Part shown: one piece after another, positions 1 to 10,689 of the stretch
How the letters are laid out: every line of letters starts with the position of its first letter
How positions within the stretch are numbered: the first letter of the stretch is position 1
Assembly (NCBI GenBank): GCA_030748435.1
Contig: JASMLZ010000104.1
Location: 1-55,999 of the forward strand
DNA from: Gammaproteobacteria bacterium
GTDB taxonomy: Bacteria > Pseudomonadota > Gammaproteobacteria > Pseudomonadales > Balneatricaceae
Length of the DNA: 55,999 nt
Reading direction: 5' to 3'
Notes under the pieces: generated by a model
Database searches by the model: none
What the model was told of the DNA's origin: nothing
What the model saw: only the letters and a program-made list of their open reading frames with translations
Translations under genes and position numbers: made by a program

Positions 1-94
1 TGACAGTGTCACCATTCATATGCAACTGATAAAGAGCTTGCAGAGCCAGTTCACGGGCCGCACGACGTCGGTCCGGGCGTTTAGTTTCGCTCAC
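1..94 (-). CDS. nusB: Transcription antitermination factor NusB, N-terminal part
   Basis: Partial gene running off the left edge; only about 31 N-terminal residues are visible. NusB binds boxA RNA with S10 (NusE) and supports antitermination on rRNA operons. The visible part has a basic start followed by the motif ARELALQALYQ, typical of NusB helix 1. I read a GTG start at 92-94, because no ATG lies in frame upstream. It directly follows ribH, the usual gammaproteobacterial order. The identification rests on this one motif and on synteny. Confidence 0.85.
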   Translation of the reverse strand, partial: MSETKRPDRRRAARELALQALYQLHMNGDTV

Positions 95-97
95 AAA

Positions 98-571
98 TTA
101 AGCCTCTAGTTGACGCAACAGACTAACCATTTCCAAAGCAGAAATAGCCGCTTCTTCACCCTTATTGCCGGCTTTTGTGCCACTACGCTCAATAGCCTGT
201 TCAATAGAGTTAACCGTTAGCACACCATTGGTAACGGGAATGCCACTATCCAGAGACACCTTGCTAATGCCAGAAGAAGCCTCACCAGAGACATATTCAA
301 AGTGTGGAGTGCCGCCGCGGATAACGGCACCCAAAGCAATAATGGCATCGTCTTTACCTTGCTGGGCAATCTTCTGCACCGTCAAAGGAATTTCAAACGC
401 CCCGGGCACACGCACCACACGGATATTGGCAGCATCAACACCATGACGTAGCAAACAGTCAATGGCACCAGTGACCAGACTTTCAACAACAAAAGCATTA
501 AAGCGGCCAACTACCAGGGTGTAATGACCATTGGCGTCGTTAAAACGGCCTTCAATATTAGTTACGGACAT
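98..571 (-). CDS. ribH: 6,7-dimethyl-8-ribityllumazine synthase
   Basis: Condenses 5-amino-6-ribitylaminouracil with 3,4-dihydroxybutanone 4-phosphate, the penultimate step of riboflavin synthesis. The 157-residue length is normal. Visible family motifs are [11 protein letters not shown] near the N-terminus, PGAFEIP, the active-site stretch [14 protein letters not shown] with its catalytic His, and PVTNGVLT. A longer reading frame begins at 613, but I prefer the ATG at 569-571: a GGAG ribosome site lies just upstream and homologues start here. It sits between ribBA and nusB, so these genes are probably co-transcribed. Confidence 0.96.
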   Translation of the reverse strand: MSVTNIEGRFNDANGHYTLVVGRFNAFVVESLVTGAIDCLLRHGVDAANIRVVRVPGAFEIPLTVQKIAQQGKDDAIIALGAVIRGGTPHFEYVSGEASSGISKVSLDSGIPVTNGVLTVNSIEQAIERSGTKAGNKGEEAAISALEMVSLLRQLEA

Positions 572-600
572 GTTTTTCTCCAGTCTTGGTGGCCCAACCG

Positions 601-1713
601 TTAGGCGTCGCACTCTATATATTCTTCAATTTCCAGATCAAAGCCAGAAATGGCGTTGAACTTCATTTCCGGGCTAAACAAACGCATTTTTCCAACTCCC
701 AGATCGCGCAGAATCTGTGAGCCCGTGCCAACCGTCAGGTAGGCACCTGAACCGGTGGTAAACGGCGGGCGGGCCTGTCTTTCCGGGTGGTAATAGGAAT
801 CAATGCTGCCCAGCATCGTGTCCACTTCACCTTGCCCCAGTATCACCAACACCCCTTTGCCTTCCTCAGCAATACGCTGCATCACCGCATCTACTGTCCA
901 TTTAGGCGTATCGCTTTGTGCATTTAGCACATCGCGCAATATATCTGGCACATGCACACGTACCAATACAGCATGGTCGGGGTCAGCTGTGCCCATGGTC
1001 AGAGCCATATGAGTATGACCAAAGATCGTATCCTGATAAAGGTGTAGATCAAATTCACCAAAGGCTGTGGGCACCTTGTACTGGTCTATCTTGTTTACGG
1101 TTTTCTCATGCAAGCTGCGGAAATGAATCAGGTCTGCAATGGTACCAATCTTCAGATCATGCTCCTGAGCAAAAGCCATCAGGTCATCGCGGCGGGCCAT
1201 AGTGCCATCATCGTTCATGATTTCCACAATGGTCGCGGCAGGTGTAAAACCAGCCAAACGGGCCAGATCACAACCTGCTTCCGTATGACCTGCGCGGGTC
1301 ATTACCCCACCCTCACGGGCCATCAGGGGAAAAATATGCCCCGGCTGTACTATATCACTGGGCTGCACATCAGCCGCTACTGCGGTACGTATAGTGTGCG
1401 CCCGGTCAGCAGCAGAAATACCCGTAGTGACTCCCTCTGCAGCCTCAATGGACATGGTAAAATTGGTTTCATAAGCCGTGCCATTACTTTGCACCATAAG
1501 AGGCAGATCCAACTTTTCACAATGCTCACGCGTCAGTGTTAAACACACCAGTCCACGCGCATGCTTGGCCATAAAGTTGATATCTGCTGGCCGCACCTGC
1601 TCAGCAACCATCACCAGATCGCCTTCATTTTCCCGCTCTTCATCATCCATAAGAATGATCATTTTGCCCTGTCGCAGATCTTCAATCAGCTCTACGGTGG
1701 TATTTATTTGCAT
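601..1713 (-). CDS. ribBA: 3,4-dihydroxy-2-butanone 4-phosphate synthase with degenerate GTP cyclohydrolase II-like domain
   Basis: 370 residues. The N-terminal half (about 1-200) is RibB, which makes the four-carbon unit of riboflavin from ribulose 5-phosphate; [12 protein letters not shown] and [16 protein letters not shown] are its metal and substrate motifs. The C-terminal half (about 205-370) has the GTP cyclohydrolase II fold. However, it lacks the zinc-binding segment with its three cysteines that active RibA proteins carry after the substrate entry motif; the corresponding stretch reads [16 protein letters not shown]. It is therefore probably inactive as a cyclohydrolase, as in many gammaproteobacterial RibBA proteins, and a separate ribA should exist elsewhere. 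Start is the ATG at 1713, preceded by a GAGG. Confidence 0.93.
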   Translation of the reverse strand: MQINTTVELIEDLRQGKMIILMDDEERENEGDLVMVAEQVRPADINFMAKHARGLVCLTLTREHCEKLDLPLMVQSNGTAYETNFTMSIEAAEGVTTGISAADRAHTIRTAVAADVQPSDIVQPGHIFPLMAREGGVMTRAGHTEAGCDLARLAGFTPAATIVEIMNDDGTMARRDDLMAFAQEHDLKIGTIADLIHFRSLHEKTVNKIDQYKVPTAFGEFDLHLYQDTIFGHTHMALTMGTADPDHAVLVRVHVPDILRDVLNAQSDTPKWTVDAVMQRIAEEGKGVLVILGQGEVDTMLGSIDSYYHPERQARPPFTTGSGAYLTVGTGSQILRDLGVGKMRLFSPEMKFNAISGFDLEIEEYIECDA

Positions 1714-1881
1714 GCCTTTACCTCAAACGCGGGCCTTGATTTAAGTATGACCACGCAATTAACGCATATAGTTAGGTTATTCAGGGTGCGTATTGTGCCA
1801 GAAATCACCTCATTTAGGTAGCTACAGGCCTTATAAATAGCGACATTGCCGGTCGTAGAGGGGATTTTCAAGCGCTTTTGC

Positions 1882-2997
1882 TTAGCTTAAGTCCAAACTA
1901 AGTAACAGATCTTCGCCCACAGATTCAACCTGCGAAAATGCCAACTGCCAGGCATCCTGCAACTGCTCAATATGCTGTGCCAGCAAAGGCTTGCCACCGG
2001 CACCTAACAATTTGGGGGCCATAAATAGCTTTAACCCATGCAATAGGCCTGCTTGCAAGAAACTGGCATTGAGCCCTGCTCCTGCCTCCAGCATAATCTG
2101 CTGACAGCCACGCTCGCCCAACATGGCAATGGTGGCCGTCAGATCAACCTTGCCTGCTTGGGCTGGCACGACAGCGACTTCGGCTCCCAAATCCATATAG
2201 GGCTGATGCAGACTGACATCGGCAACACAGGTCACTAATAATACGGGGCCTGATAGTTGAAATATTTTGGCTGACAAGGGCGAACGTAACTGGCTATCCA
2301 GAATAACCCGCAATGGTTGTTTAATACGTGGCCATAATTCGCTGCCAACACCGGCCATTTGTAGTTCTGGTTGGCGACAGGTCATACTGGGATCATCCGC
2401 CAAAATGGAGCCTATACCAGTGATCAAGGCGCAGCTTTGGGCGCGCAGCAGATGCACCTGCGCTCGTGCTGCCGCACCGGTTATCCACTGACTCTCGCCG
2501 GAGGCCATAGCGGTACGCCCGTCCAGACTAGAGGCCAACTTGCTAAACACATAGGGCTGCCCACTGGCCATGGCATGCATAAAGCCCGGGTTAAGAGCAG
2601 CACATTCAGCCGCCAAAACTGGCCCCAATACCTTAATACCAGCATCCTTTAGCTGCTGCAAACCTTGCCCGGCAACCAATGGATTAGGGTCCTCACAGCC
2701 GTAAACCACAGTCTCCACATCGGCATCAATTAAACCCTGACTGCAAGGTGGTGTGCGTCCATAATGACTACAAGGCTCCAGGGTAACATAGGCCGTTGCG
2801 CCCTGTGCCTTAATGCCGGCCTGACGCAAAGCCATCACCTCCGCGTGGGCACTACCCACTTCCTGCGTGTGTCCCTGCCCCACCAACACACCATCGCGCA
2901 CCAGCACACAGCCCACCGCTGGGTTAGGTTTACTTAGCCCCCAGGCCAAGCGGGCCTGCTGCAGGGCTTGTTGCATATAGTAGGGGTGATTAGCCAT
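1882..2997 (-). CDS. ribD: Bifunctional riboflavin deaminase/reductase
   Basis: Performs the deamination and side-chain reduction of the pyrimidine intermediate in riboflavin synthesis. The 371-residue protein has an N-terminal cytidine-deaminase-like domain with the zinc motifs SAHAEVMAL and [14 protein letters not shown]-terminal reductase domain follows, opening with [11 protein letters not shown] and ESQWITG. Start ATG at 2997 overlaps the end of nrdR by 8 bp (ATGGCTAA), indicating translational coupling. Downstream comes a 168-bp gap and then ribBA; riboflavin synthase (ribE/ribC), usually located here, is absent. No FMN riboswitch is recognisable before ribD or ribBA. Confidence 0.96.
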   Translation of the reverse strand: MANHPYYMQQALQQARLAWGLSKPNPAVGCVLVRDGVLVGQGHTQEVGSAHAEVMALRQAGIKAQGATAYVTLEPCSHYGRTPPCSQGLIDADVETVVYGCEDPNPLVAGQGLQQLKDAGIKVLGPVLAAECAALNPGFMHAMASGQPYVFSKLASSLDGRTAMASGESQWITGAAARAQVHLLRAQSCALITGIGSILADDPSMTCRQPELQMAGVGSELWPRIKQPLRVILDSQLRSPLSAKIFQLSGPVLLVTCVADVSLHQPYMDLGAEVAVVPAQAGKVDLTATIAMLGERGCQQIMLEAGAGLNASFLQAGLLHGLKLFMAPKLLGAGGKPLLAQHIEQLQDAWQLAFSQVESVGEDLLLSLDLS

Positions 2998-3451
2998 GCT
3001 GTTCCTGTTCCAGACGCTCAATTTCGGCGCGGAATTCGTTAAGATCTTTAAAGCTGCGATAGACAGAGGCAAAGCGAACGTAGGCAACTTCATCCAATTC
3101 CCGCAACTGACCCATCACCGTTTCGCCCAGTAATTGGGTAGGGACTTCGCGCTCGCCACTGGCGCGCAATTTATGTTTGATGCGGTTAATGGCCGATTCA
3201 ATGGCTTCCACCCCCACGGGACGCTTCTCTAAGGAGCGCAAAATACCGGCCCGCAACTTGTCTTCGTCAAATGGCTGGCGTGAGCCATCCTGCTTAATCA
3301 CTTTGGGCATTAGCAGCTCTGCCACTTCAAAGGTGGTAAAACGTTCGTTACATTCCATACATTCACGGCGCCGGCGAATCTGTTCGCCTTCGGCCATCAA
3401 GCGCGAATCAATCACCTTGGTTTCGTTATGGGAGCAAAAGGGGCAATGCAT
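2990..3451 (-). CDS. nrdR: Transcriptional repressor NrdR
   Basis: Represses ribonucleotide reductase operons in response to dATP/ATP. The 153-residue length is usual. The N-terminal zinc ribbon has MHCPFC and ECMECNERF, giving two CxxC pairs, and an ATP-cone domain follows ([20 protein letters not shown] and later). The annotated ATG at 3451 begins MHCPFC; longer in-frame starts upstream lack family similarity. It heads the nrdR-ribD-ribBA-ribH-nusB cluster. Confidence 0.96.
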   Translation of the reverse strand: MHCPFCSHNETKVIDSRLMAEGEQIRRRRECMECNERFTTFEVAELLMPKVIKQDGSRQPFDEDKLRAGILRSLEKRPVGVEAIESAINRIKHKLRASGEREVPTQLLGETVMGQLRELDEVAYVRFASVYRSFKDLNEFRAEIERLEQEQHG

Positions 3452-3559
3452 GGCGAAGCCTCGTATATTGATGCAATAAACTGTCTGTATTATAGCCATA
3501 AGCGACAGGCAGAGCTAACTATAGAGCTAAATACCTGATAACTGCTACAATTGGCCATT

Positions 3560-3672
3560 ATCCTAGATTCCGCAGTTGACAGTGCATTCGTCTTTTAACG
3601 TATTGAATATGAAAAATAGTTGACAAAAGTACCCTTCACCAGTTGGGTGCAGCACTATGCGGAATCTAGGAT
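3560..3672. mobile_element. MITE-like element with 15-bp terminal inverted repeats
   Basis: In the 349-bp nrdR/transporter gap, ATCCTAGATTCCGCA at 3560-3574 is repeated exactly in inverse at 3658-3672, giving a 113-bp unit. TTA occurs at both outer junctions (3558-3560 and 3672-3674) and could be a short target duplication. The inside has no coding capacity but carries two GTTGACA motifs. The structure suggests a non-autonomous transposon remnant; the transposase family is unknown. Confidence 0.55.
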
Positions 3673-3800
3673 TATTAGGGAAAACCTGAAACATTTACCA
3701 ACCTGCTATTGCGAGACCAACGCAGCAATCCCTGCCCCATAACAGCAATAGCTTGCACAATTTTCTTAGCTAAAAAAATAGCTGGTATACAAACGCAACC

Positions 3801-4718
3801 ATGACAACACTTTCCAACTTACCTCTGGCCGAATTGGCCGCTCTGGCCGCAGCCACCATGTGGGCCTTTACCGGATTAATCACCCAGCCCCTGGTGCACC
3901 ATTTTGGTGCTACGGCTACCAACCGCTATCGTATTAGTGTAGCGGGGGTGATGCTAATTCTGTTAACCAGCCTGTTCGGCCTATGGCATAGCCTATCCTG
4001 GACTGGCCTGTGGCTACTGGTAGTATCTGGTTTTATTGGCATCTTTATTGGCGATACGGCATTAATGCAGGCCTTAAAACGTATTGGCCCAAGGCGCAAT
4101 GCCATACTGTTTGCTACCAACGCACCCATTGCTGCCGGTATGGGCTATATCTGGCTTGGAGAAACCCTGTCATCCAGCACTTTGCTTGGCTGCGGTCTGG
4201 TGATAGGTGGGGTCATGATTGCCATCTGGTGGGGTAATCGCCGTGCCCCGGCCCATGGTGAACATAGCATGGAACTGATATCAGGACGCTTGTGGGTGGG
4301 GGTCGGACTGGGACTGTTGGCCGCCACCGGTCAGGCGGCAGGAGCCATTATTGCCAAACCGGCACTACTGGAAGGTGCCGACCCTATTGCTGCTTCCGCC
4401 ATACGCGTGGGCTTTGCGGCGGTGTGCATGTGGAGTATGCGCGCCCTGCCCATACAATGGGGCAAAGCCAAGCGTCCTATGACCTGGCCCTGGGCTCTGC
4501 GCTCGTTTATTAGCGCCAATCTGGGGCTGGTAATGGGTATGACCTTGCTGGTTTATGCCTTAAAAGTGGGTAATGTGGGTCTGGTGACCACTCTGTCTGC
4601 CACCTCACCCATATTGATCCTGCCCTTGCTATGGCTTATTACTGGCCGCAGGCCCAACCGCTATGCCTGGCTTGGCAGTATGGCTGTTGCTATGGGTTGC
4701 AGCATTATCTTTATGTAA
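3801..4718 (+). CDS. EamA/DMT-family transporter
   Basis: A 305-residue inner-membrane protein with about ten hydrophobic segments in two repeated EamA halves (roughly residues 8-140 and 160-300). Such proteins export metabolites, amino acids or drugs; the substrate here is unknown. Diagnostic stretches are LAAATMWAFTGLI at the start and GWLGS-like helices with NVGLVTTLSATSPI near the end of the second half. It converges on gshA with only 11 bp between the stop codons. Confidence 0.85.
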   Translation: MTTLSNLPLAELAALAAATMWAFTGLITQPLVHHFGATATNRYRISVAGVMLILLTSLFGLWHSLSWTGLWLLVVSGFIGIFIGDTALMQALKRIGPRRNAILFATNAPIAAGMGYIWLGETLSSSTLLGCGLVIGGVMIAIWWGNRRAPAHGEHSMELISGRLWVGVGLGLLAATGQAAGAIIAKPALLEGADPIAASAIRVGFAAVCMWSMRALPIQWGKAKRPMTWPWALRSFISANLGLVMGMTLLVYALKVGNVGLVTTLSATSPILILPLLWLITGRRPNRYAWLGSMAVAMGCSIIFM

Positions 4719-4729
4719 TCAAGCAACGG

Positions 4730-6292
4730 CTACTGCGCCAGATAAGCCGCCAGAAAATCATCAAAGGTGTCTGTTTGCTCGGCTTCTAACTGCGCCTGAT
4801 CAAGCCATGACTGCTGCGCATCAACTTGCATTTGCCGCAGAGTGTCAGCAGGCAAAGGCTGCTGCAAATGATACTGCTGATGCTGCTGAGCCAACTGCAT
4901 AATAAGCTGCTGATATGACATACCACCTTCCTGCATAGCACTCAGCACCTGTGCTGATGGCGTCAGAGAGCTGTCTGCCAGACGCTCTGCCAAAGTATTA
5001 ATAGCGCTTATGCAGGCCTGAGGATCAGGCATCAATAGTGCCACTTCACGTAATTCAGCCAGTATCTCTGTGCCCCAGGTGTGCATTGATATCTGGCCGC
5101 GGGCAGAGTGTAACATTAGATCTGGTCGGCGCCCTTCGCGCACCATCTTGGCCTGATTGTCAATGATCCAATCACATTCCTGATCAGCAATAATGGGGCT
5201 GTCTTTTAACAAACACCAAACCAGAAATACATTGATAAAATGCCCTTGCTGGGCATCCATCCCCAAGGGTAAGAAGGGGTTGAGGTCCAGATTCCGCACT
5301 TCCACATATTCAACGCCACCCTCAAACAGGGCATGCACAGGTTTTTGTCCAGCACGCGCCACCCGTTTAGGACGGATATCACTGTAAAATTCGTTTTCTA
5401 TCTGCAACAGGTTAGCGTTAAGTTGGCGGTATACGCCAGCAACTTTAACGCCAATTTTTTCGTATTGATCCAATGGTGTGGTAATGGCATGAGCCAGTGA
5501 CTTGGCATAGCTGGGTAGATCATTAAAACAAACATTCAGCGTCGATTGCACGTTATTGTTATAGCCCAAATCACTCATGCGCAAAGAGGTAGCATAGGGG
5601 CCTATCAGGCTATCTCCCGGCCCCGCTTGCAGGCCCACATCGCGGCCCCCAACAAAGCTGGCGTCCAGTGCAGGTGAGGCACCAAATAGATATAGCAATA
5701 GCCAGGAGTGACGCCGAAAATTCCGGATCAGGGCAAAATAGTGACTTGAATGAAACTCTTTTGGACAACCCGTGTCGCCCAAATAAGCCTGATAAGCCTG
5801 CCAGAAATCTTCTTGCGGTGAGAAGTTGTAGTGCATGCCAGCAATACACTGCATAATTTTGCCATAACGCCAGGCCAGACCAACCCGGTAGATATGCTTA
5901 AGCTTGCCGGTATTGGAACGGCCATATTCAGCAATACGAATATCGTCTTCACCAGCTAAATAACCGGGCATACTGGCAGGCCACAAATACTCTTGCTGAT
6001 CAGCTAAAACTCGGGCATTAAAGCTATGCAACTGCTGCATATGGCTTATTGCCGCTTCTGGTTGGCTAAAGACAGGGGTAATAAATTCCTGCAAAGCTTC
6101 CGAATAATCTGTGGTAATACTACCGTGGGTAAGTGCTGAGCCCAGCGCCTGAGGGTGATCAGTGAGGGCTATACGCCCCTTGTGGTCGAGTCGCAAACCC
6201 TCTTTTTCAATGCCACATTGCAGGTGTCGCAAGGCTTGGGCAACTGGCGTTCCATGCAATGGCGCCAAGGTATCAGAAATACTTTTTAGCAA
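4730..6292 (-). CDS. gshA: Glutamate-cysteine ligase
   Basis: Makes gamma-glutamylcysteine, the first and limiting step of glutathione synthesis. The 520-residue protein matches the proteobacterial type 1 family: CGIEKEGLRLD, ITTDYSEALQEFITP, the RVGLAWRYG region, and VEYVEVRNLDLNPF with its metal and substrate residues. The frame begins with TTG at 6292, supported by a GAGGAG about ten bases upstream; no ATG lies near. It follows tex on the same strand after a 162-bp gap. Confidence 0.95.
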   Translation of the reverse strand: MLKSISDTLAPLHGTPVAQALRHLQCGIEKEGLRLDHKGRIALTDHPQALGSALTHGSITTDYSEALQEFITPVFSQPEAAISHMQQLHSFNARVLADQQEYLWPASMPGYLAGEDDIRIAEYGRSNTGKLKHIYRVGLAWRYGKIMQCIAGMHYNFSPQEDFWQAYQAYLGDTGCPKEFHSSHYFALIRNFRRHSWLLLYLFGASPALDASFVGGRDVGLQAGPGDSLIGPYATSLRMSDLGYNNNVQSTLNVCFNDLPSYAKSLAHAITTPLDQYEKIGVKVAGVYRQLNANLLQIENEFYSDIRPKRVARAGQKPVHALFEGGVEYVEVRNLDLNPFLPLGMDAQQGHFINVFLVWCLLKDSPIIADQECDWIIDNQAKMVREGRRPDLMLHSARGQISMHTWGTEILAELREVALLMPDPQACISAINTLAERLADSSLTPSAQVLSAMQEGGMSYQQLIMQLAQQHQQYHLQQPLPADTLRQMQVDAQQSWLDQAQLEAEQTDTFDDFLAAYLAQ

Positions 6293-6454
6293 AACCCGGT
6301 TCTCCTCTGTAGGACAGCTTATTAGATCATCTCAGTAACATCAGCAAACGCTGTGTTAGCCTATTCAATATTGGTCAGTTCACCAACAACGACTTGCACA
6401 GGGACCGCACCCTCCCAGTATAGCTTGCAAGTTATTGTATATCAGAATGTGGCA

Positions 6455-8758
6455 TCAATTTTTCCAACCAGCGGCTTTTAACTTGGCTGCCAGACTGCCT
6501 GCTTCTGGTTCGGCTTTACTAGTTGCCTGACGCGCACCTTTACCAGCTCGGGTTTTAGCGCCTGCTGGTGGCTGACTGGACTGGTCTCGACTTTTTGCCA
6601 TGGTGTCGAGTTCATCATGCAAGCGCATGGACAAGCCTATGCGCTTGCGAGGCACATCCACTTGCATCACCTTTACTTTCACAATATCACCTGCCTTAAC
6701 CAAGCTGCGCGGGTCTTTGACAAATTGCTGAGACATGGCAGAAATATGTACCAAACCATCCTGATGCACACCCAGATCAACAAAAGCACCAAAGTTGGTA
6801 ACATTGCTTACCGTGCCTTCCATAATACTGCCAACCACCAGATCCTTGATATCTTCAATGCCTTCGGTGAGCTTGGCCATACGGAATTCCGGGCGTGGAT
6901 CACGGCCAGGCTTTTGCAGTTCTGCCAAGACATCCTGAATAGTCTGCTCGCCCAAAGTCTCAGCCACAAACTGGGCAGGTTTCAAGCTACTTAGCTGAGC
7001 ATGGCCGAGCAATTCACCAACCTGCAAACGGAGACTCTGAGCCATATTATCAACGGCCATATAAGCCTCTGGATGCACGGCTGTAGCATCCAGCGGATTG
7101 TCTCCGTGGCGGATACGTAAAAAACCAGCCGCTTGCTCAAAGGCTTTGCCGCCCAAACGCGACACCTGCAGCAGTTGCTTGCGGTTGACAAAGGCACCAT
7201 GCGCATCACGGTAAAATACAATATTTTCCGCCAAACTCTTATTTAAACCGGCCACATGCTGCAACAAGGGTGCTGAGGCGGTATTTAAATCAACCCCGAC
7301 ACTATTCACACAGTCTTCCACCACATTATCCAAGCGGCGCGCTAATTGTACCTGTGACACATCATGTTGATATTGACCTACGCCAATGGCTTTAGGATCA
7401 ATTTTTACCAACTCTGCCAGGGGATCCTGTAAGCGGCGCGCAATGGATACGGCCCCACGGTAGCTAACATCCAAATCCGGGAATTCAGCTGCCGCCAAGG
7501 ATGATGCGGAGTACACCGAAGCACCCGCCTCACTGACAATAATACGCTGGGGGGCAGCACTGCCTAACAGACTTTGCAGCTCTTTTACCAAGCGATCGGT
7601 TTCTCTGGAGGCGGTGCCATTGCCAATGGCGACCAATGCTACCTGATACTGTGACACCCATTGGCCTAACAGGGCCAATGACTGCTGCCACTGCTGGCGT
7701 GGCACATGGGGGAAAATCGTCTGGTAGGCCAACAACTTGCCTGTAGCATCAACCACCACGGCTTTAACCCCGGTACGCAAACCTGGATCCAGCCCCAAAG
7801 TAACCTTATTGCCAGCCGGTGCCGCCAATAACAGGTCCTTTAGATTATCGGCAAACACTTGTATAGCCGACTCTTCAGCGGCTTCACGCAAACGTGAAAC
7901 CAGATAGGTTTCGAGCTGGCTAGCCAATTTAATACGCCAGGTCCAAGTGATTACCTCACGCAACCAGGCATCAGCCGCACGTCCCTGATCACGAATCTGC
8001 CAATAGCTGGCAACACGGCTCTCAAAGGGTTCGTGCCCAGTGTCAGACCAAACTATCTGAGCTAATAAAATGCCTTCATTACGACCACGCAAAATCGCCA
8101 AGGCACGATGGGATGGCAAGCTTTTAAAGGCTTCCTGAAAATCAAAATAGTCCTGAAATTTGGCCCCTGACTGCTCCTGCCCAGAGATCACCTGCACCTG
8201 CCACTGGGCACCCAGCCAAGCCTTGTCACGCAGTTCTGCCAACAAGTCTGCAGCCTGACTAAAGCGTTCCATAAGAATCTGCTTGGCCCCATCCAACGCA
8301 GCTTTAGTATCACTAATATTTACTTCTGCATTCACAAAGGCCTGCGCTTCTGTGTCTGGTACCAGACTGGGATCGGCGAGTAATTTATCCGCCAAGGGCT
8401 CCAGGCCAGCTTCTATGGCAATCTGGGCCTTGGTGCGACGCTTGGGCTTATAGGGCAGATATAAGTCCTCCAAACGGGTTTTATTATCGGCTGCCTGAAT
8501 GGCAGACTCCAAAGCCGGGGTAAGTTTGCCTTGCTCGGCAATACTCTTTAATACCGTGGCACGGCGCTGATCCAAGTCACGCAAATAACCCAAACGTTCT
8601 TCCAGTGTGCGCAGTTGGGTATCATCCAAGGTCCCCGTTACTTCCTTGCGATAACGAGCGATAAATGGCACTGTTGAGCCTTCATCCAGCAACTTAACAG
8701 CAGCTTCTACCTGCCAGACCTGCACAGCCAGTTGCTGGGCGATTTGGGTATGGATCAT
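6455..8758 (-). CDS. tex: Transcription accessory protein Tex
   Basis: A conserved cytoplasmic RNA-binding protein linked to transcription and ribosome-associated RNA metabolism. The 767 residues show the Tex order: helical N-terminus with [15 protein letters not shown]; a YqgF/RNase H-like domain opening with [19 protein letters not shown] (about 325); helix-hairpin-helix repeats ([33 protein letters not shown]); and a C-terminal S1 domain ([20 protein letters not shown]) followed by a basic tail. I start at the ATG at 8758; a TTG four codons upstream is an alternative. Confidence 0.94.
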   Translation of the reverse strand: MIHTQIAQQLAVQVWQVEAAVKLLDEGSTVPFIARYRKEVTGTLDDTQLRTLEERLGYLRDLDQRRATVLKSIAEQGKLTPALESAIQAADNKTRLEDLYLPYKPKRRTKAQIAIEAGLEPLADKLLADPSLVPDTEAQAFVNAEVNISDTKAALDGAKQILMERFSQAADLLAELRDKAWLGAQWQVQVISGQEQSGAKFQDYFDFQEAFKSLPSHRALAILRGRNEGILLAQIVWSDTGHEPFESRVASYWQIRDQGRAADAWLREVITWTWRIKLASQLETYLVSRLREAAEESAIQVFADNLKDLLLAAPAGNKVTLGLDPGLRTGVKAVVVDATGKLLAYQTIFPHVPRQQWQQSLALLGQWVSQYQVALVAIGNGTASRETDRLVKELQSLLGSAAPQRIIVSEAGASVYSASSLAAAEFPDLDVSYRGAVSIARRLQDPLAELVKIDPKAIGVGQYQHDVSQVQLARRLDNVVEDCVNSVGVDLNTASAPLLQHVAGLNKSLAENIVFYRDAHGAFVNRKQLLQVSRLGGKAFEQAAGFLRIRHGDNPLDATAVHPEAYMAVDNMAQSLRLQVGELLGHAQLSSLKPAQFVAETLGEQTIQDVLAELQKPGRDPRPEFRMAKLTEGIEDIKDLVVGSIMEGTVSNVTNFGAFVDLGVHQDGLVHISAMSQQFVKDPRSLVKAGDIVKVKVMQVDVPRKRIGLSMRLHDELDTMAKSRDQSSQPPAGAKTRAGKGARQATSKAEPEAGSLAAKLKAAGWKN

Positions 8759-9017
8759 ATATTGTCTCAATAACAGTAATACGGCTTTTTAGCCTAGTCT
8801 TTATATGGGCTATTGCAGAAGATTTAAATATTGGCTAAGAAATAATTCTGTCCTGCTTGTTCTACCTTGTTCAATATTGACCACAAATCACGCAGAATCC
8901 TGCCATAAGGGCATAAAAAGAGGCTGCTCCAAGCTATGCAGAAAATCTGCGGGTGGCATTCAAAAGTAGCCAAAAGCGGCTATACTAACCGTCAAAACAA
9001 CCCCACAGGAGGCACAT

Positions 9018-10637
9018 ATGTTACCTATGGAGCAGGATTATGACAGCCTCAGCGCCGGTTTTGAATGGCAGATTCCGGACCACTACAATATTGGCACCGA
9101 TGTATGTGACCGCTGGGCCGACAGTGATCGGTTGGCCCTGATCCATGTGCACAGCAATGGGCAGGCTGAACATTTCAGCTTCAAGTATCTGCGCCAAGCA
9201 GCCAATCGTCTGGCCAATCTGTTGCGCCATCTGGGTCTGGAGTCTGGTGACCGGGTGGCAATTTTACTACCCCAACACCCGCTCACCGGCATCAGCCATA
9301 TTGCTACCTATCGGCTGGGCGCTGTTGCCCTGCCTCTGTTCCGGCTATTTGGCCCCGAAGCTCTGGCCTTTCGCCTGCAAGATGCCGGAGCCAAAATAGT
9401 CATCACCGATCAAGCCGGGGTTAACAAACTGACCCAGATCCAGCCCCAACCAGACAGTTTGCAACATATCCTCTGTATCGACGGACCAGCACCCGGTGCT
9501 CTGGATCTGACTACTCTGATGGCCGCCAGTAGTGCGGCTTTTGAACCCGTCAGCACCTGTGCCGATGATCCAGCCGTGCTTATTTATACCTCTGGCACCA
9601 CAGGCCAGCCCAAAGGTGCCCTGCACGCCCACCGAGTACTACTGGGCCACCTGCCGGGCATTGAAATGTCCCATGATTTTCTTCCTCAGGCGGGAGACCG
9701 CTTTTGGACTCCGGCAGACTGGGCATGGATTGGCGGCCTATTTGATGTCCTGCTGGCCGCCTGGCACCATGGACTGCCCGTGGTCAGCCAAGAAGCCAGC
9801 AAATTCAATGCTGAGCAGGCTTTTCAACTGCTGGCCGAGCAGGCCATACGTAACGTTTTTCTGCCTCCCACGGCCCTGAAGCTGATGCGGCAGGTAAAAA
9901 ACCCCCGCCAACGCTGGTCTTTCCGGTTGCGCTCACTGGCCAGCGGTGGCGAACCTCTGGGCAACGAGCTGCTGGCTTGGGGCCGGGAGACTTTTGGCCT
10001 TACTATCAATGAGTTTTATGGCCAGACAGAATGCAATATGATTGTTTCCAACTGCAGCGCCATTATGCCTCACAAGCCCGGCGCAATGGGCCGTCCAGTG
10101 GTGGGCCATCAGGTGGCCATTGTAGATGATCAGGGCCAGAAGCTACCCCTTGGCGAGGTTGGCAATATCGCCGTGCACCAACCAAACCCGGTGACCATGC
10201 TGGGCTACTGGAATAATGCCACAGCCAGCGCCGCCAAGATCATCAATCACTGGTTGATCACCGGCGATCAGGGCCGCCAGGACCAAGACGGCTACATTGC
10301 CTTTGTGGGTCGCGACGATGATGTTATTACCAGCTCCGGTTATCGCATTGGGCCCGGCGAAATTGAGGATTGCCTGCTGGGACATCCGGCTATTACCCTA
10401 GCCGCAGTCGTGGGACTGGACGACCCCCTGCGTACCCAGCAGGTGGCAGCCTGTGTGGTGCTGCAGCAAGGCCTGCAGGGCAGTGAGACCCTGGCAGAAG
10501 AGATCCAGAATTATGTGCGCCAACGACTGGCCGCCCACGAATACCCGCGCCAGATAAAGTTTGTTGATGCATTACCCATGACCGTCACCGGTAAAATTAT
10601 GCGCCAGCAACTGAAACAACAATGGCAAAGCCTCTAG
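9018..10637 (+). CDS. AMP-binding acyl-CoA synthetase
   Basis: A 539-residue member of the ANL superfamily that activates a carboxylate to acyl-CoA through an acyl-adenylate. It shows the AMP-binding loop YTSGTTGQPKGALHAH, the core motif INEFYGQTECN, the hinge region GRDDDVITSSGYRIGPGEIE and the C-terminal catalytic lysine in MTVTGKIMRQQL. The overall architecture resembles acetyl/medium-chain (ACSM-like) synthetases; chain-length preference cannot be read. A strong AGGAGG lies five bases before the ATG. It is divergent from tex and faces the MOSC gene. Confidence 0.88.
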   Translation: MLPMEQDYDSLSAGFEWQIPDHYNIGTDVCDRWADSDRLALIHVHSNGQAEHFSFKYLRQAANRLANLLRHLGLESGDRVAILLPQHPLTGISHIATYRLGAVALPLFRLFGPEALAFRLQDAGAKIVITDQAGVNKLTQIQPQPDSLQHILCIDGPAPGALDLTTLMAASSAAFEPVSTCADDPAVLIYTSGTTGQPKGALHAHRVLLGHLPGIEMSHDFLPQAGDRFWTPADWAWIGGLFDVLLAAWHHGLPVVSQEASKFNAEQAFQLLAEQAIRNVFLPPTALKLMRQVKNPRQRWSFRLRSLASGGEPLGNELLAWGRETFGLTINEFYGQTECNMIVSNCSAIMPHKPGAMGRPVVGHQVAIVDDQGQKLPLGEVGNIAVHQPNPVTMLGYWNNATASAAKIINHWLITGDQGRQDQDGYIAFVGRDDDVITSSGYRIGPGEIEDCLLGHPAITLAAVVGLDDPLRTQQVAACVVLQQGLQGSETLAEEIQNYVRQRLAAHEYPRQIKFVDALPMTVTGKIMRQQLKQQWQSL

Positions 10638-10689
10638 ACTCCTTGCAAATCCAACAGGCAGGCCAATCTATTGGCCCCTGCATATCAAC

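Noticed and set aside
1714-1881. FMN riboswitch before ribBA
   Set aside because: None of the conserved FMN-element blocks could be found on the minus strand here or before ribD.
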